64,000 nt of DNA from Gracilaria gracilis (GCA_030374805.1 JARGSG010000190.1:620001-684000), one strand, 5' to 3'; shown: positions 1 through 10,434, counted from the first letter of the stretch. Program-made: numbers and translations. The notes: a model not told the origin generated them from the letters alone.

Positions 1-1
1 T

Positions 2-733
2 GCTGTAGATGGGACTTTGAGGAGAGGTAAGGAACGCATCTCTGAAGAAGTCGTGGATTGTATGAAGTTCATTAACGACAGAGTTGGTTTTGGGCTTGCT
101 ACGGGAGAAGATGTGTTCGAGCTGGAAGAGATGATGGAAGGACTCGGGGATTACAAGTTTGGTATATCATCAAATCACGGCGCTCATGTGCGTTTCTCAG
201 ACGATACCGAGATGTTGGCTGACTTGGAACTGCATAAGAAGGAGGCATGTGTTGATGGTCTACTAGTTCTGGCGAGGGTCTTGAATAAGAGACATGGGAT
301 TGTTAAAGATGAAGAAAAAGGTTGCGTGGAGAGCAAACAGGATAGCGGACTTCCCATTTTTGTGTACAACGGACTGCTTGACTGGCGAGATGAAGTGGAT
401 TCTGGGATTCGAGAAGTACTGGAGAAACTGGATAACTTTGTTTTCTATCCTGGTGATGAGATTTTTGAAATTGTGGACAAACGATATACCAAAAGTTGTG
501 GAGGAACGAATCTTGTAGATCATGGACCGAAGTTTGTGGACACCGATGAGGTTGTGACGTTCGGGAATGCTTGGAGTGATGGCCCTTTGCACAGTGTTGG
601 TGTGTTGGGAGTACAAGTAAGGGGAAACGAGGTCCCGCATGGTGTTGAAGATATTTTTGAAAACGTAGACGATGTTCATATGACAATTAGATTGATTGCT
701 GGATTGTATGGTTATGTGAAGGAGGACGAGTAG
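2..733 (+). CDS. HAD-superfamily (Cof-like) phosphatase-like protein, 5' truncated
   Basis: The frame is open from the window edge to a TAG at 731-733, so the N-terminus lies outside. The first visible residues read AVDGTLRRGKERISEE, then GLATGEDVFELEEM and ISSNHGAHVRF, which follow the Cof/HAD pattern (DxDGTL, IS, ATGR, NGA). Near the C-terminus, VVTFGNAWSDGPL stands where HAD motif IV (GDxxND) belongs, and DKRYTKS fits the motif III lysine region. Members of this family dephosphorylate sugar phosphates or cofactors. Odd points: the nucleophile Asp of DxDGT reads Ala (GCT at 2-4), and motif IV has Asn and Ser in place of Asp and Asn. If the sequence is right, the protein is probably not a standard phosphatase. 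The family call is fairly good; substrate and activity are unknown. Confidence 0.6.
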   Translation, partial: AVDGTLRRGKERISEEVVDCMKFINDRVGFGLATGEDVFELEEMMEGLGDYKFGISSNHGAHVRFSDDTEMLADLELHKKEACVDGLLVLARVLNKRHGIVKDEEKGCVESKQDSGLPIFVYNGLLDWRDEVDSGIREVLEKLDNFVFYPGDEIFEIVDKRYTKSCGGTNLVDHGPKFVDTDEVVTFGNAWSDGPLHSVGVLGVQVRGNEVPHGVEDIFENVDDVHMTIRLIAGLYGYVKEDE

Positions 734-1118
734 AAAAGTTGAAATGAATGCGTATTTTGTGCTGAGAACGATATGACTAAAGCGTAATGAACTCTGATAT
801 CATATTCCGTTTCTTATTCCTGTACTATTTATGTACTTACATGGGTTGCTCTACGTACCGGACGCTTTACAACAGCTGGAGCAAAAATCAAGGGCTGTTC
901 TAATTGACATTGAGTCGGGCTGTTGCCGTACAATTGCGCCAAGATGCAACTTGTTTAGTTATTACGTTGACATAGTTTGTATGGCAAGTCGTGAGCGCGA
1001 AGGCAGTGAAAGAGTCAAACTGTGTAGAATGTATCACATCAAGTAGAGTAAGTTTAAGTTTTATTGGCGTTCAATGTGTCATTGTAAAGTAGTTCTAAAT
1101 TCATCAGTTCTAAATTCA
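734..1118. other. intergenic stretch, nothing recognised
   Basis: About 385 bases between the convergent ends of the HAD-like gene (plus) and the ketopantoate-reductase-like gene (minus). There is no open frame with protein-like content. It probably holds both 3' untranslated regions. Confidence 0.5.
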
Positions 1119-1966
1119 TTACCGGCGGGGAAGTATGTTTTTAAGAAGAACTTTGACGGAGTTTGTATGGAAGGGAGCGGGGTCACGAGAACCGGCGGAT
1201 CTCGCCTGACGAGAAAACTCCGAGAAGTAGGCGTTTCTAAATTCAAACTCGGAGAAGGAAGTAGGGAACCCGACGAGTGTTCTGCCGTAAGCAGGAAGCC
1301 TGTCGATGACGTTTCCAACTTCGAATAGAATGCCGGTTTTGAGAGAAACGATGGTCAACAACTCTTTCATAATCGTGGACAAAACTGCTTTATAACTCGT
1401 GACCACTACATGCATTGGAACGGAGCCATGTGAGGCCCCGACGAGGTTGAAGGTCGAAATCCACACGATTTTCTCGTAATAGCGTCTGAGGAAGGTGTCC
1501 TCATCGACAAAGGTGCAAGTCAGACCTGCAGACCACAATTTTTCTGCAAGGAACTGGGACCACTTGCCTGTAGCGACAGTGAGACCGTTAGGACTTTGAA
1601 GCGTAACACCATCCTGCGGCGCTGCGCATCGTAAGGGAACACCAACGTATAAAACAACCTTTGTACAAGACTGTAGGCGGTATTTAGAAAGGACGGGGAG
1701 TATATCTCCATTCTGAAAGAATACGAGATCCTCTCTCCGCGATGGGGGACATGCTTGAATTGTACTCTTTAAGGATTTGGCTTTCCCACAGAGCAGTATA
1801 GGCCCATTGGGAAGAACATGCATGGTACGGAAGCCTTCTGCAGAGAAAAAATGATCTCCATCGCTGAAGAGCATTGTACCAATGCGACCCCTGCCGACGA
1901 TGACCGCTGGATTTTTCGGACTCGAAGGTGGAGTCGGGGGCAGATGATGGTTGTGGTCTATTTTGA
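1119..1966 (-). CDS. ketopantoate reductase (PanE/ApbA)-like protein
   Basis: The frame ends at 1119. The first ATG is at 1874, but the frame runs on upstream and there encodes PAVIVGRGRIGTMLF, a Rossmann GxGxxG motif for NADP(H), so the true start lies further upstream. A TAG at about 1980 precedes it with no ATG between, so a 5' exon is likely. Downstream, QNGDILPV and the helical part YEKIVWISTFNLVGASHG fit the C-terminal domain of 2-dehydropantoate 2-reductase, including the conserved Lys and Asn. The family reduces ketopantoate to pantoate in pantothenate/CoA synthesis, but eukaryotic relatives are often uncharacterised paralogues. At about 280 residues it is near family length. The C-terminus ends in a basic tail. 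Confidence 0.7.
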
Positions 1967-1980
1967 AGTTGTACTTCTAG

Positions 1981-2373
1981 GATATGATTATGAACCGAGG
2001 CGTCAGTCTGTCAGAAGAGGTAGTGGCTCTTTAATAAAAAAGAGAGGTAAGCAGAGAATGGGAACATAGGGCATTTCGAGAACTTAAACGCAATATATGA
2101 AATGTGATTGTGGAAAAAGAGGGGTATAATTCTAGACTCCAGATTGCTGATGAGTGTTTTATGAAGGGATATTTAGGGAATATAATAAATGAGAACTTGT
2201 TTATGACTGTTCAAGTTTATGGGATACATAGAACTCGACTGCGGGGTATATATATCCTTATTCTGCTTCAAAAAGACAACAGAGTTTTCAAGATGAAGTT
2301 ACCTGCTTTGCGCTTTTGTTCCGTAAAAGAAGCGCAGCTTCTGTGACGGAGCAATGGTGCTGCGGCAGTTTAG
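1981..2373. other. divergent 5' region between the reductase-like gene and RPE
   Basis: Both neighbours lack an in-frame ATG, so this stretch should hold their 5' exons and promoters. On the minus strand an ATG near 2060 opens a short hydrophobic peptide. On the plus strand an ATG at 2354 opens 18 codons in a different frame from RPE. I could not fix a splice pair for either gene. Confidence 0.35.
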
Positions 2374-3138
2374 GGATTACGCAAGTTATCTAGCGTGGAG
2401 TCCCGTTTGATTGTAGCTCCATCTATTCTGGCATCTGACTTTGCTCGACTCTCGGAAGAGGCGGCTAAGATGAGAAGAGCTGGAGCGGACTGGTTACATA
2501 TAGATGTGATGGATGGACATTTTGTGCCGAACCTTACTGTCAGACCGCCTGTGGTGAGAGCCCTCCGGAGGCACACCAGTCTGTTTCTAGACTGCCACTT
2601 GATGGTATCGGACCCTGGTCAATGGATAGCCGATTTTGCGGAATCCGGCGCGAATGGAGTCACGTTTCATATCGAAAGTGTATGTAAATCGTTGGAACCG
2701 TGCAACGGACCTACTAAGGAGGAGAGTATGGTAGCGAAGGAGGTTTGTAGAGGAATTAAATCCAAGGGGATGCGGATTGGGATTGCGCTCCGTCCCAGCA
2801 CTCCTGTAAAGGTCGTTGAACCAATTATAGAGGAAGGGGTTGTGGACATGTTGTTGCTCATGGCGGTAGAGCCAGGATTTGGGGGGCCACCGTTTATGGG
2901 AAGTGTTGTTGATAAGGTGCGCCATGCACGAGAGATGTATCCATGGATAGGGATACAAGTGGATGGAGGTATTGGACTGAGGACTGTGAGGGGAGTGGTC
3001 GAAGCCGGCGCCACCATTTTAGTAGCGGGAACTGCTATATTCTGCTCGTCTGAACCCGCCCATGTCATAGCTTATTTTCGACTATTGAACTGTACTGTAG
3101 AAGAAGCACTAGAGCTAAACATTCGCCTCCGCTTTTGA
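2374..3138 (+). CDS. RPE: ribulose-phosphate 3-epimerase
   Basis: Interconverts ribulose 5-phosphate and xylulose 5-phosphate in the pentose phosphate pathway, and in the Calvin cycle in phototrophs. The TIM-barrel motifs appear in order: APSILASDFARL, HIDVMDGHFVPN (metal ligands His and Asp), DCHLMVSDP (His), MAVEPGFGG, and QVDGGI (second catalytic Asp). All four metal ligands are kept. The usual Gln after GFGG is Pro (GFGGPPF). The domain needs the sequence from about 2398, but no in-frame ATG lies between the TAG at 2371 and Met at 2470. Either a 5' exon joins at TTATCTAG (about 2393), or a one-base error separates the frame from the ATG at 2354. The C-terminus runs about 15 residues past the usual end. 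No plastid transit peptide is visible. Confidence 0.93.
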   Translation, partial: GLRKLSSVESRLIVAPSILASDFARLSEEAAKMRRAGADWLHIDVMDGHFVPNLTVRPPVVRALRRHTSLFLDCHLMVSDPGQWIADFAESGANGVTFHIESVCKSLEPCNGPTKEESMVAKEVCRGIKSKGMRIGIALRPSTPVKVVEPIIEEGVVDMLLLMAVEPGFGGPPFMGSVVDKVRHAREMYPWIGIQVDGGIGLRTVRGVVEAGATILVAGTAIFCSSEPAHVIAYFRLLNCTVEEALELNIRLRF

Positions 3139-3140
3139 AC

Positions 3141-3765
3141 GGGTTCTGTTTTTGTCATAACCACGTGAGGTTATGGCTGAAGAAGAACACGTCCCCGGTC
3201 GAGACGAGGCGGGTGAAGGGCCGAACTATTGTACTGACTATCGCAACTAACGAGGCATTTGGTCTCGACTGGCGACGTCTTTCTGTTCTGTGACAACCGC
3301 ATGAGGTTGTCGCAGAAAAAGAACACGTCGCCGGTGAAGACGAGGTGGCTGTAGGGCCGAATTATTTTACAGACTATCGCGACTAAGTAGCCACCTGGTC
3401 TCGACTGGCGACATATTGTTCTTTTGCCATAACCTCACGTGGTTGTGGCAGAAGAAGAACACATCGCCCGTCAAGACGAGGTGGCTAGAGGGCGGAACTA
3501 TCGTACAGACTATCGCGACTAACGAGGCACCTGGTCTCGACTGGAGACGTCTTTTTCTTTTGCCACAACCGCGTGAGGTTATGGCAGAAGAAGAACACGT
3601 CCCCGGTCGAGACGAAGCGGGTGGAGGGCCGAACTAATGTACAGACTATCGCCACTAACGAGGCACTTCGTCTCGATTGACGACTTGTTTTGCTTTTGCC
3701 ATAAACGCGTGAGGTTATGGCAGAAGAAGAACACATTTCCGGTCAAGACGGGGTGAGTGAAGAGG
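3141..3765. repeat. 136-bp tandem repeat, about 4.6 copies, with a palindrome in each unit
   Basis: An imperfect palindrome of the form CATAACCNCGTGAGGTTATG recurs at 3156, 3292, 3428, 3564 and 3700, exactly 136 bases apart. Each unit also carries GAAGAAGAACAC, a CGGTCGAGACGAGG block and, about 60 bases on, GGTCTCGACTGG, a near reverse complement of it, so each unit can fold into two hairpins. Copies 1 and 3 contain CACGTG. Copies differ by scattered substitutions but keep the exact period. The array starts a few bases after the RPE stop and ends about 230 bases before the next gene start, so it could be a 3' tail satellite of RPE or a promoter-side repeat. Confidence 0.9.
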
Positions 3766-3992
3766 ATGTGCGAGCGTCAGAGGAGACAGGGTGGGGCTTA
3801 AATAGTGGAGTGGTGGCGAGGCGTACAGTACAGTGAGGGTTTTGGCGCAAAACCGGTGGGAACAGAAAGGGGGAAATTATGGTTGCAGATATATGCCGTG
3901 CGGGCAGGTGGTGGCACGGACAACGAAGACCGCGTCGATTGCACGGTATCGCGCCGAATTCTTGATTGCCGTGAGCTCTTGGATTTCCGAAG
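3766..3992 (+). promoter_or_regulatory. possible promoter of the coiled-coil gene
   Basis: A TATA-like GCTTAAATAG lies near 3796, after the last repeat unit and about 195 bases before the ATG at 3993. Nothing else is recognised. Assignment rests only on position. Confidence 0.3.
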
Positions 3993-5004
3993 ATGTCGAA
4001 CGGATACGTGAAGGATGAGGAGCTTCTTGCGCTTCTGGAAGGGAAGGAGATCCCAGGGACGCCGTTTCCGAAGCGGGAAGACGCCGAGGTTGCTCTGGTG
4101 GGTGGAGGGCCACGGGAAAAGGAGGTTGTGGCTGTGGGGAAGAAAGAGAATGCGGACGGGGGGTCGAAGGTGGTGGAGAAGAAGGGGAATGAGGATGGAA
4201 TGGGAAGGAAAGGGGGCGGTGCACCTGAGCCAGTTGGGGATTGGGGAGCACATGGAGGGTGGAGGTGGAGCGGGGGGTAAGGCGGAGAGATTTACGGTGG
4301 AAATGAAAGAGCGGGTGAGGTTGTTGGGCGTTGTGATGAAGTAGCGTTTGGATGACTGTATTGCGGAGAGTGTGGGGAAGATGGGAGGGGTGGTGTTGAG
4401 TAAGGAGGAGAATGGGGTGTCGGTGGAGGCGATATCGAGTCTGCGGAAAGGGTTGAAGGAGCTGGGAATGGAGGTTAAACATCATGCGGATGGGATGGTG
4501 GAATGCGTGGGGAAGGAGATAAGGGAGCTGACGGAGGAGAATGAGATGCTGAAGGCGAGGGTGGAGGTGCTGTAGAAGCAGATTGGACAGGTGGAAAGGG
4601 CGCGGTTGTTGTTGGTGGAGATGAAGGGGATGCTGACGGGGACAGGAGGGGAAGTGGGAGGAAGCGCCGCAAAGGGGGAAGTGAAGGTTGAGAAGGGGTC
4701 GCCTGTGACGCCGAAGACTAAGGAGGGGTGTATTCGCTTGAAGAAGAGACGCAAGGAGGCAGGAAAGGTGACGAGAGAGGCGGTGCGGCCGGGGCTGGGG
4801 GTACCGACGTTGACTGGGTTTCGGAGCGCGGCGCATGCGGCGCGGACTGCGGAGCGCATACTGGAAGAGCAGGAGGAGCGGAGGATGGGAGGAATGGGAA
4901 GTCGTTCCGGGGGGAGGCGGGTGTATGAGAATGGGAAGAGCTGCCCGTGGAACTTCTACGAGATGACGTTTGAGGAGACGGAGACGGAGGATCCGAACGC
5001 GTGA
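3993..5004 (+). pseudogene. unrecognised coiled-coil protein gene, broken by one frame change and two TAG codons
   Basis: The ATG at 3993 opens SNGYVKDEELLALLEGKE. This frame drifts into low-complexity Gly/Arg sequence and stops at 4280. From about 4215 the next frame carries protein-like sequence to the TGA at 5002, with TAG at 4342-4344 and 4573-4575. Between the TAGs is a charged heptad-rich segment (ELTEENEMLKARVEVL), a clear coiled coil. After it comes a basic segment (RLKKRRKEAGKV) and a C-terminus with SCPWNFYEM. Both TAGs fall where the helix pattern would suit Gln, one C-to-T change from CAG. I do not recognise the family. An element-borne coiled-coil protein (such as an ORF1 type) is possible but unproven. 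Confidence 0.5.
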
Positions 5005-6219
5005 GGTGCGAGGAGGGCGTGAAGAATAGTATGGGGTGGTAGTGTTGAGAGGAGGTGAGATGGGAAGGAATGAGCCGATGTTTCAGGGTGGCTGGGTTGC
5101 AAAATGCTTCGCATTTTCGGGCGAAATGGAAATTGGAACTAGCACGGCTGCAGAATTGGGGGAGGGTCGTGAAAAAGAGTGGAGTTCAGGTGGGTTTCAA
5201 GGAGAACCTCCCAAAATACTAGGAGACCCAAGCAATAAACTGCGCGAGATGGAATACAATATTCCAAAATTTCTTAATTAATTGAGTGCCAGCCTCTGCC
5301 ACCCCCTCGCGCGGCCAAAATAGGCCTAAAACTAGCCACTATTCCACACATAGCACCCAGTATTTCACTTTGCAGAACACAGTCGCATTGCGAAAAACTG
5401 TCATCCAAGCCCATGTGGGGTTCGCTGAAACACTATGATCCTACAACGGCTATGTCGGTCGACCAATATCCTTGTATCAGGTTTCCCAGTGAGGGATAAA
5501 CCAAAATATCAAATGAATGGTCAACCACGGAGCGAGAACCAATTTGTAAACCTGTGAGGTGTCCAAAGCGTTCCCAATGCGTGAGGATAAATCCTCATAG
5601 TGTCGAGGATGTCCCTGCCCTGCATTGAAATCCTCGCCTTTTCCCGCAAGGGTGAATTCGACAACTTCACTTCAGAGAAGAAAGAGTTTCCTGTTCATTA
5701 ACGTGAACACGACCCAAATGGGAACACAGCATCCAGTATAAAATGACCCACCCGATGGGAGCCTTCTCAGTAAATGTGGCCGGGAAGCCAACCTCTACCG
5801 GATACTGTATCCGTGACAAAACCCAAAAGGAGACGACCACGATGGCGTCAGAAATCAGTAGAAAAACACCCAGTTGGGAAAGAGTGTTCCAGAAAGAAAC
5901 GATAGCAACTCGTTGCCAAGCCGCATTCGTACCCAATCTGGGAAAAAGATACAAGAAGGAAACCTCCCGTGTCAGGGTCACTTCCTCCCAAGCGAAGGGA
6001 GCGAGGAGCACGAGCGTCCTGACAGGGAGGTGTTCGAAAACCAAAAAGGGGCTTCGTGAGAAAAGGAAAGGGGATAGAGCAAAGTTACAGAAATCAGTAA
6101 CTCCCGTGAGGAAAACAAGTTGGAACAAATGAGACAACAAGAACAAAAGATCTTGGATCCCAATGGGGTAGAACCCAAGTAGTGAATAAGTCCACTTCGG
6201 AGGAGAAGGTTTTAAAACG
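5005..6219. other. decayed sequence, possibly the downstream part of the gag relic
   Basis: No intact gene. Overlapping open frames on both strands at 5667-6233 have no family features. The stretch directly follows, on the minus strand, the gag relic at 6220-7098, so it may be its mutated continuation, but I could not align it with the better copy at 37.6-40.4 kb. Confidence 0.35.
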
Positions 6220-7740
6220 CTAGGTCTCGGCATCCGCGTCCGGACTCAAAGCACCCGACTTGGGAAGGTTCGTACCTCTACGGTTAACCTCTCTCCTGGT
6301 CCGGTGTCGGTTTGGAGCGTTCATTTCCCCCCGTGTACCGCGTCTCTTTATAAGGACGCGGCCAATACTTCTGTTTCCCGACAGGGATGAACGTCCAAAT
6401 TTGGTCTGTCTTAAGAGGGGTCCCACTCGGGCTGTGAATCGACTGCAGCACCCGAAGGGATAAAGGACGTTTCCCAAATCAGCATAACCAAGAAACTTTG
6501 AGACGAGTAACTTGTCCACTGTTGGGACAAGCCGAAAACGACAATTTGCAACAGTGTGCACACTGGTGGCAATTGCGCCTTCTAGAACTCTGGAAATGGT
6601 CATCATTGAAGCGAATCAATGGACTAAAGTGTCCATCAAGGCTTCCACTTCCGCATGAACCCTTTGGGTAATTCGACGTTCGACCTCATAGGCGACCATC
6701 GACTCCACTAATGGCTTCAGGGCTACCAATAACCCACCAGGGAGGAGCGGTGGCTCCCCTCCAGTAGACAAAGGCGGGGCGCTGCCCAAGTTGTTGAGCG
6801 GTGTTTCCCTTTGGGACTGCGGAGGTGTTTCTATGGAGGCCTGCTGACGCATGACCTCCAGACGATTCCGGAATTCGGTCGGTGTAGACTGACGGAGAAG
6901 TTTCTCCGGCTTGTCCACGGGGGATAGGATCTCCCTATTGGTACTCAGAATACTATGGGCCCGTGAGTGGGTATCCGGCGCGACTTCGACCGCGCCGTAA
7001 TCCCGAGGGGTCACAGCCTTGTCGACATGCTCACGAGAGAATCCTGAAGGGGTGGTCATGATGGTAGGGCGAAAAGCTTTTTGTCCGTCTTGCGGCAAAG
7101 AAATTCCCGATTGGGCAAGTTCTAAACAACCAATAAATAGTAAATGCGGTAGCTATAACCGTGCGGCGTTCCCAGGCGGGTTTGTAAGTCCCGAAAGGGT
7201 TCAAAGCGGTTCTGAAAAGCAAAACCAATTCCATAATAAGGTCGAAACGGAACTAAGCCAATAACGACCAACTAGGGCTGTTCTAAGTCGGGAGACCAAT
7301 GAAGTACACTCACGCGAGTGAGTATCAACAATGCCCAAGAAATAGGGATACTATGCGCAGCACCCAAGCGGGGACAAAGGAGCGTGCAGCGACGATAACA
7401 ACGGGGCACGAGACAGACGTGCATCACCGGTAGCGGCGGCAGAACGACCCTATGGGAAACTAGACGATGAAGAATCGGCTAGGGGGTGCTTAAGGTCTAC
7501 CGCGGTCAGCTCTGTCTAGCGGGAGGTGCTTAGGTGCATCTCCGGGAACAGCAGCTACGTGTCGAAAACTAATAAACAATCTACCTAAAAAGGGGGCCGC
7601 TGAAAACTTGCACAACACGGTGCATGAGCCCTACACGTCGACACCCTGAGGGGCACCTTTTGCACACTAAACTACTACTATGCTCCTATGCATACCCAAT
7701 ATGGGCTGATTCTATTGCAATACAATGACCAAGGACATGT
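6220..7740 (-). mobile_element. decayed LTR-retrotransposon relic: gag-like fragment and 5' leader
   Basis: The frame at 6616-7098 (minus) encodes SPVDKPEKLLRQSTPTEFRNRLE and LLVALKPLVESMVAYEVERR. These match PPVDNPEQIIRQFTPSDLRDRLE and LLIALRPLVESMVTLEVERC in the gag-like protein at 39115-40392, so the two are copies of one family. The frame at 6220-6606 continues it after a frameshift (IASSVHT counterpart IATSVHT). Upstream, DNA similarity with 40397-40970 continues through the leader (shared AACGGGGCACGAGA and AGAATCGGCTAGGGGGT) to about 7740. No protease, reverse transcriptase or integrase is seen. An old, inactive copy. Confidence 0.75.
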
Positions 7741-8460
7741 ACCAAGATACGACGAGACATGGTGGCCTTAGTGACAATCTGGTATATGATGGCCAGAAGC
7801 CTAGAGTATTTAGTTACCAAGAGCATTCCATGTGAGTCAGCTCTATATAAACCCGCGAGTTGAACCGTCGCTTCAAACCAAACTCGGGCAGACCACTTCC
7901 CCTTGACGACTCTCTCCCAAAAGTTGTACAAACTCTTCTTCCTCCTTCTTTGGCGTCACCTCCCAACCTTCTTAGGCAAACAACCACTAACCTTAAGCAC
8001 AGTCTGTGCTTGCTTTTTCAACCAACCGTTCCACACTTTACTTCTTATCGGCGGCCCGGTCTCCCGCCTACATATCTAGATTTGCAGTGGGTGGCTCTCC
8101 GTTGGGCTCGCTTACACATTGTGACCGTTGTTTCTCTCTTTATTCCCGCTGTTCTCGAAATGACATGCGGCGTGATTGGCCCTCTTTTGTTGCTTGGATT
8201 GTCGCTTACTCGCTATTCTATATTAATTGTTTTGGCTCATTTCTGAGTTACACTGTTATCTTTCGCCGTTTTCGGCTGGTACTCCCTGGCATTTGTGTTG
8301 TTTCCTCTGAGTTTGTCATTACCCGCGTCATTTGGTTGCCGTTGTGTCAAAAATGACGTCCTCAATGAGCATTTCAGATCGAGGGTCTTTCATCACCGAG
8401 TAATACGAAATTTTTTTAGACTTATGTAGCTATCAGTTGCAGTCTAAGCTTAGAAAGCAG
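7741..8460. other. no supported gene
   Basis: Two overlapping plus-strand frames (7860-8246 and 8006-8356) encode hydrophobic, unfamiliar sequence and exclude each other. Neither has family motifs, so I leave both uncalled. A diverged small membrane protein cannot be ruled out. Confidence 0.3.
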
Positions 8461-9089
8461 TCAAGCGTTGATTTTAAACTCAGTACTTCTTATTTTGTGG
8501 AATTGTTTGAGAAGATCCTTCTGTAATGCTGCGACAAAAGGCGTTAGTTTGCCACCTGTCCCAGATTTGGACTTCACGTCGTGTCTCTTCAATCCCTGTA
8601 TGGTATCTTTGACAAAAGAGAAGTTATTGTTCTTCGAAACTCTGTTGTGACCTTCTACTAACGTGTCTTGCATAACGCGTCTTGCTGCCTCCAGTATCTA
8701 CTGGCTTTTTGCAAGTTTGCCTTAATTGCAGCACGAAATAAGCATGGGAAGTGCTTCACAGCTCTTGAAAAGACGTGCTTTGCGTTATTTATGTTGGCGT
8801 CGTTTATCATCCATTGCGCAATGGTTGCTCTGTAGGATTTAGTGAGGACATTCTGTTTGTGGTGGCAATCTGCGCGTTGGTCTTTCGACTGTAAATCTGC
8901 TGCTGCTGGCTCTGGGGCTGGTATTGCGTTTGACTGGAGAGGTGGAAGTGTTGCATAATTGGAGGACGCCGTAGATTGGGAAGCCCTTCTTGCGAATGCG
9001 CTTATAATTGGAGACGCGTTAAGAGACATTGTGGCCTTTTTGCGCGTTGGGTTGCTCCGAAGAGCACTGTTCTTGAAGCGAGCGGTCAA
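8461..9089 (-). pseudogene. CENP-B/pogo-type transposase, N-terminal DNA-binding part only
   Basis: The frame from the ATG at 9089 carries a low-complexity head, then YRATIAQWMINDANINN and a helical stretch ending ASRYWRQQDAL. A frame change near 8665 leads into GGKLTPFVAALQKDLLKQF. The arrangement of two helix-turn-helix blocks fits the DNA-binding half of CENP-B/Tigger-like transposases. No DDE domain follows; the sequence ends at 8461. Upstream at 9208-9270 are repeats of CACACTAATTA, also found beyond a DDE fragment at 41.66 kb, so this looks like the 5' half of one element family and that the 3' half of another copy. Confidence 0.55.
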
Positions 9090-9199
9090 TTAACACATCC
9101 ATGTCTGTTGGTTGGCGCGCAAATCATTTGAACAGAGTGAACATGATTCGATCCTGTTTCAATTCAAACTATGATATTTGCGTGAGCTGATCATTTGCT

Positions 9200-9290
9200 C
9201 ACTCGTAAATAGTGTGGGCCACACTAATTAGTGTTCGCACACTACTATAGCACCCACACTAATTGCGGTGTCTAGTTTAGTTTTTGGGAT
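9200..9290. repeat. putative terminal/subterminal repeats of the CENP-B/pogo-type element
   Basis: CACACTAATTA, CACACTACTA and CACACTAATT recur within 60 bases just upstream of the transposase fragment. The same CCACACTAATTA occurs at about 41664 at the 3' side of a DDE fragment. This placement fits shared terminal inverted repeats, but a full element is not present. Confidence 0.45.
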
Positions 9291-10434
9291 ACTATTCGAC
9301 TTCCTTCCCTTTCATTCAACAACAGCTTTGTAAAGTACAGCCACTACGACTCGCCTCCAAATTGTTTTCGGCACAAAGAGTGACTGCTACCGCTGCATAT
9401 CGATTGTATGGGTTCCCTTGGAGATATAACGCTACGTACCGTATGTATTAACTGATACATATTTTATGATAGTAACGTTACGTTCCGTACATGGTGTGAT
9501 GATTCCAATTACCAGTTCCAGAAGGTTGGCGAGGAGACTACTGCTGTCGTAGGACTTCTGACATGTTAGAGAAGTTCATCGCTTACGCAGTGGGGAGAGA
9601 GTCTTCTCACAAGAAGCATACAATCGGCACAGGAATCTACCCCGAGCTCCTCTTAGCTCGTGGGGTACTGGCGCCGGTTTATATAGGCTACTATGCGACC
9701 TTTCGGTTAATAAGGTGACGTACAAATACGTACTCGGAGCTATACGAGCCAGCACCTCCGCGTCGGTCAGAGCTAAGTAGTACGTAATTCACAACTGTAG
9801 TTGTAGAGGTTAGGCTTCCTTTCTGAATTTATTAAAGCTTGCCAGGAAGGAAAACTGACTAGGTGAACTCTGCTTCCTATCTTCTTCGAGCGCATGTCTG
9901 GCTTATGTAAGATAACCACTGTGGAACCCCAAAGAAAACAATGAATGAGGTCTTGAAACTCGGACGACCAGAACAAGTTAAACTGTTTACGTTATGAGTT
10001 AAAAAGTGTAAGAAAGCAAAACAGCTCGTTTAGATGCACCTAGCTTGTGCAGATCCAAAAGAGCAAGCTGGAAAATAAAGATTTGTTTGCTCAGCGACCG
10101 TCGAGCAACCGAACCCCTCCAATGGGTCCCAGAGAGGCTGGAAAGGTGCCATTCACGAAGGCAGCCACTAAGAAATATATATTACTATGAAGCAACTAGG
10201 CGCAAATGAGTTGGATTCGGCTGAATCACTACATCTGGAAAGACTACTACAAAGGGAGTAGTGGCGTGGTTTCGTATTCCTTGTTCTGTCTTCACCAACC
10301 ACGCCAACGGAACAGCAAAGACGCTTGAGAGTCAGCACTTTCAGATCCTCCTTCTATCCATCCCAACCCCTCCTCCAACAACGAGAACGACCGAAAGCAT
10401 TTCGCGACGACCATTAAACCCACCATACACCCAC
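9291..10434. other. intergenic, no gene seen
   Basis: Mixed-composition DNA with only short open frames. Base composition rises sharply in G+C from about 10.43 kb, at the edge of the GC-rich island. Confidence 0.5.

Noticed and set aside
3141-3765. CRISPR-like array
   Set aside because: Eukaryotic context, whole 136-bp unit is repeated including the would-be spacers.
7860-8356. Small membrane protein gene
   Set aside because: Two overlapping frames are equally long and neither shows a start context, signal or family motif.
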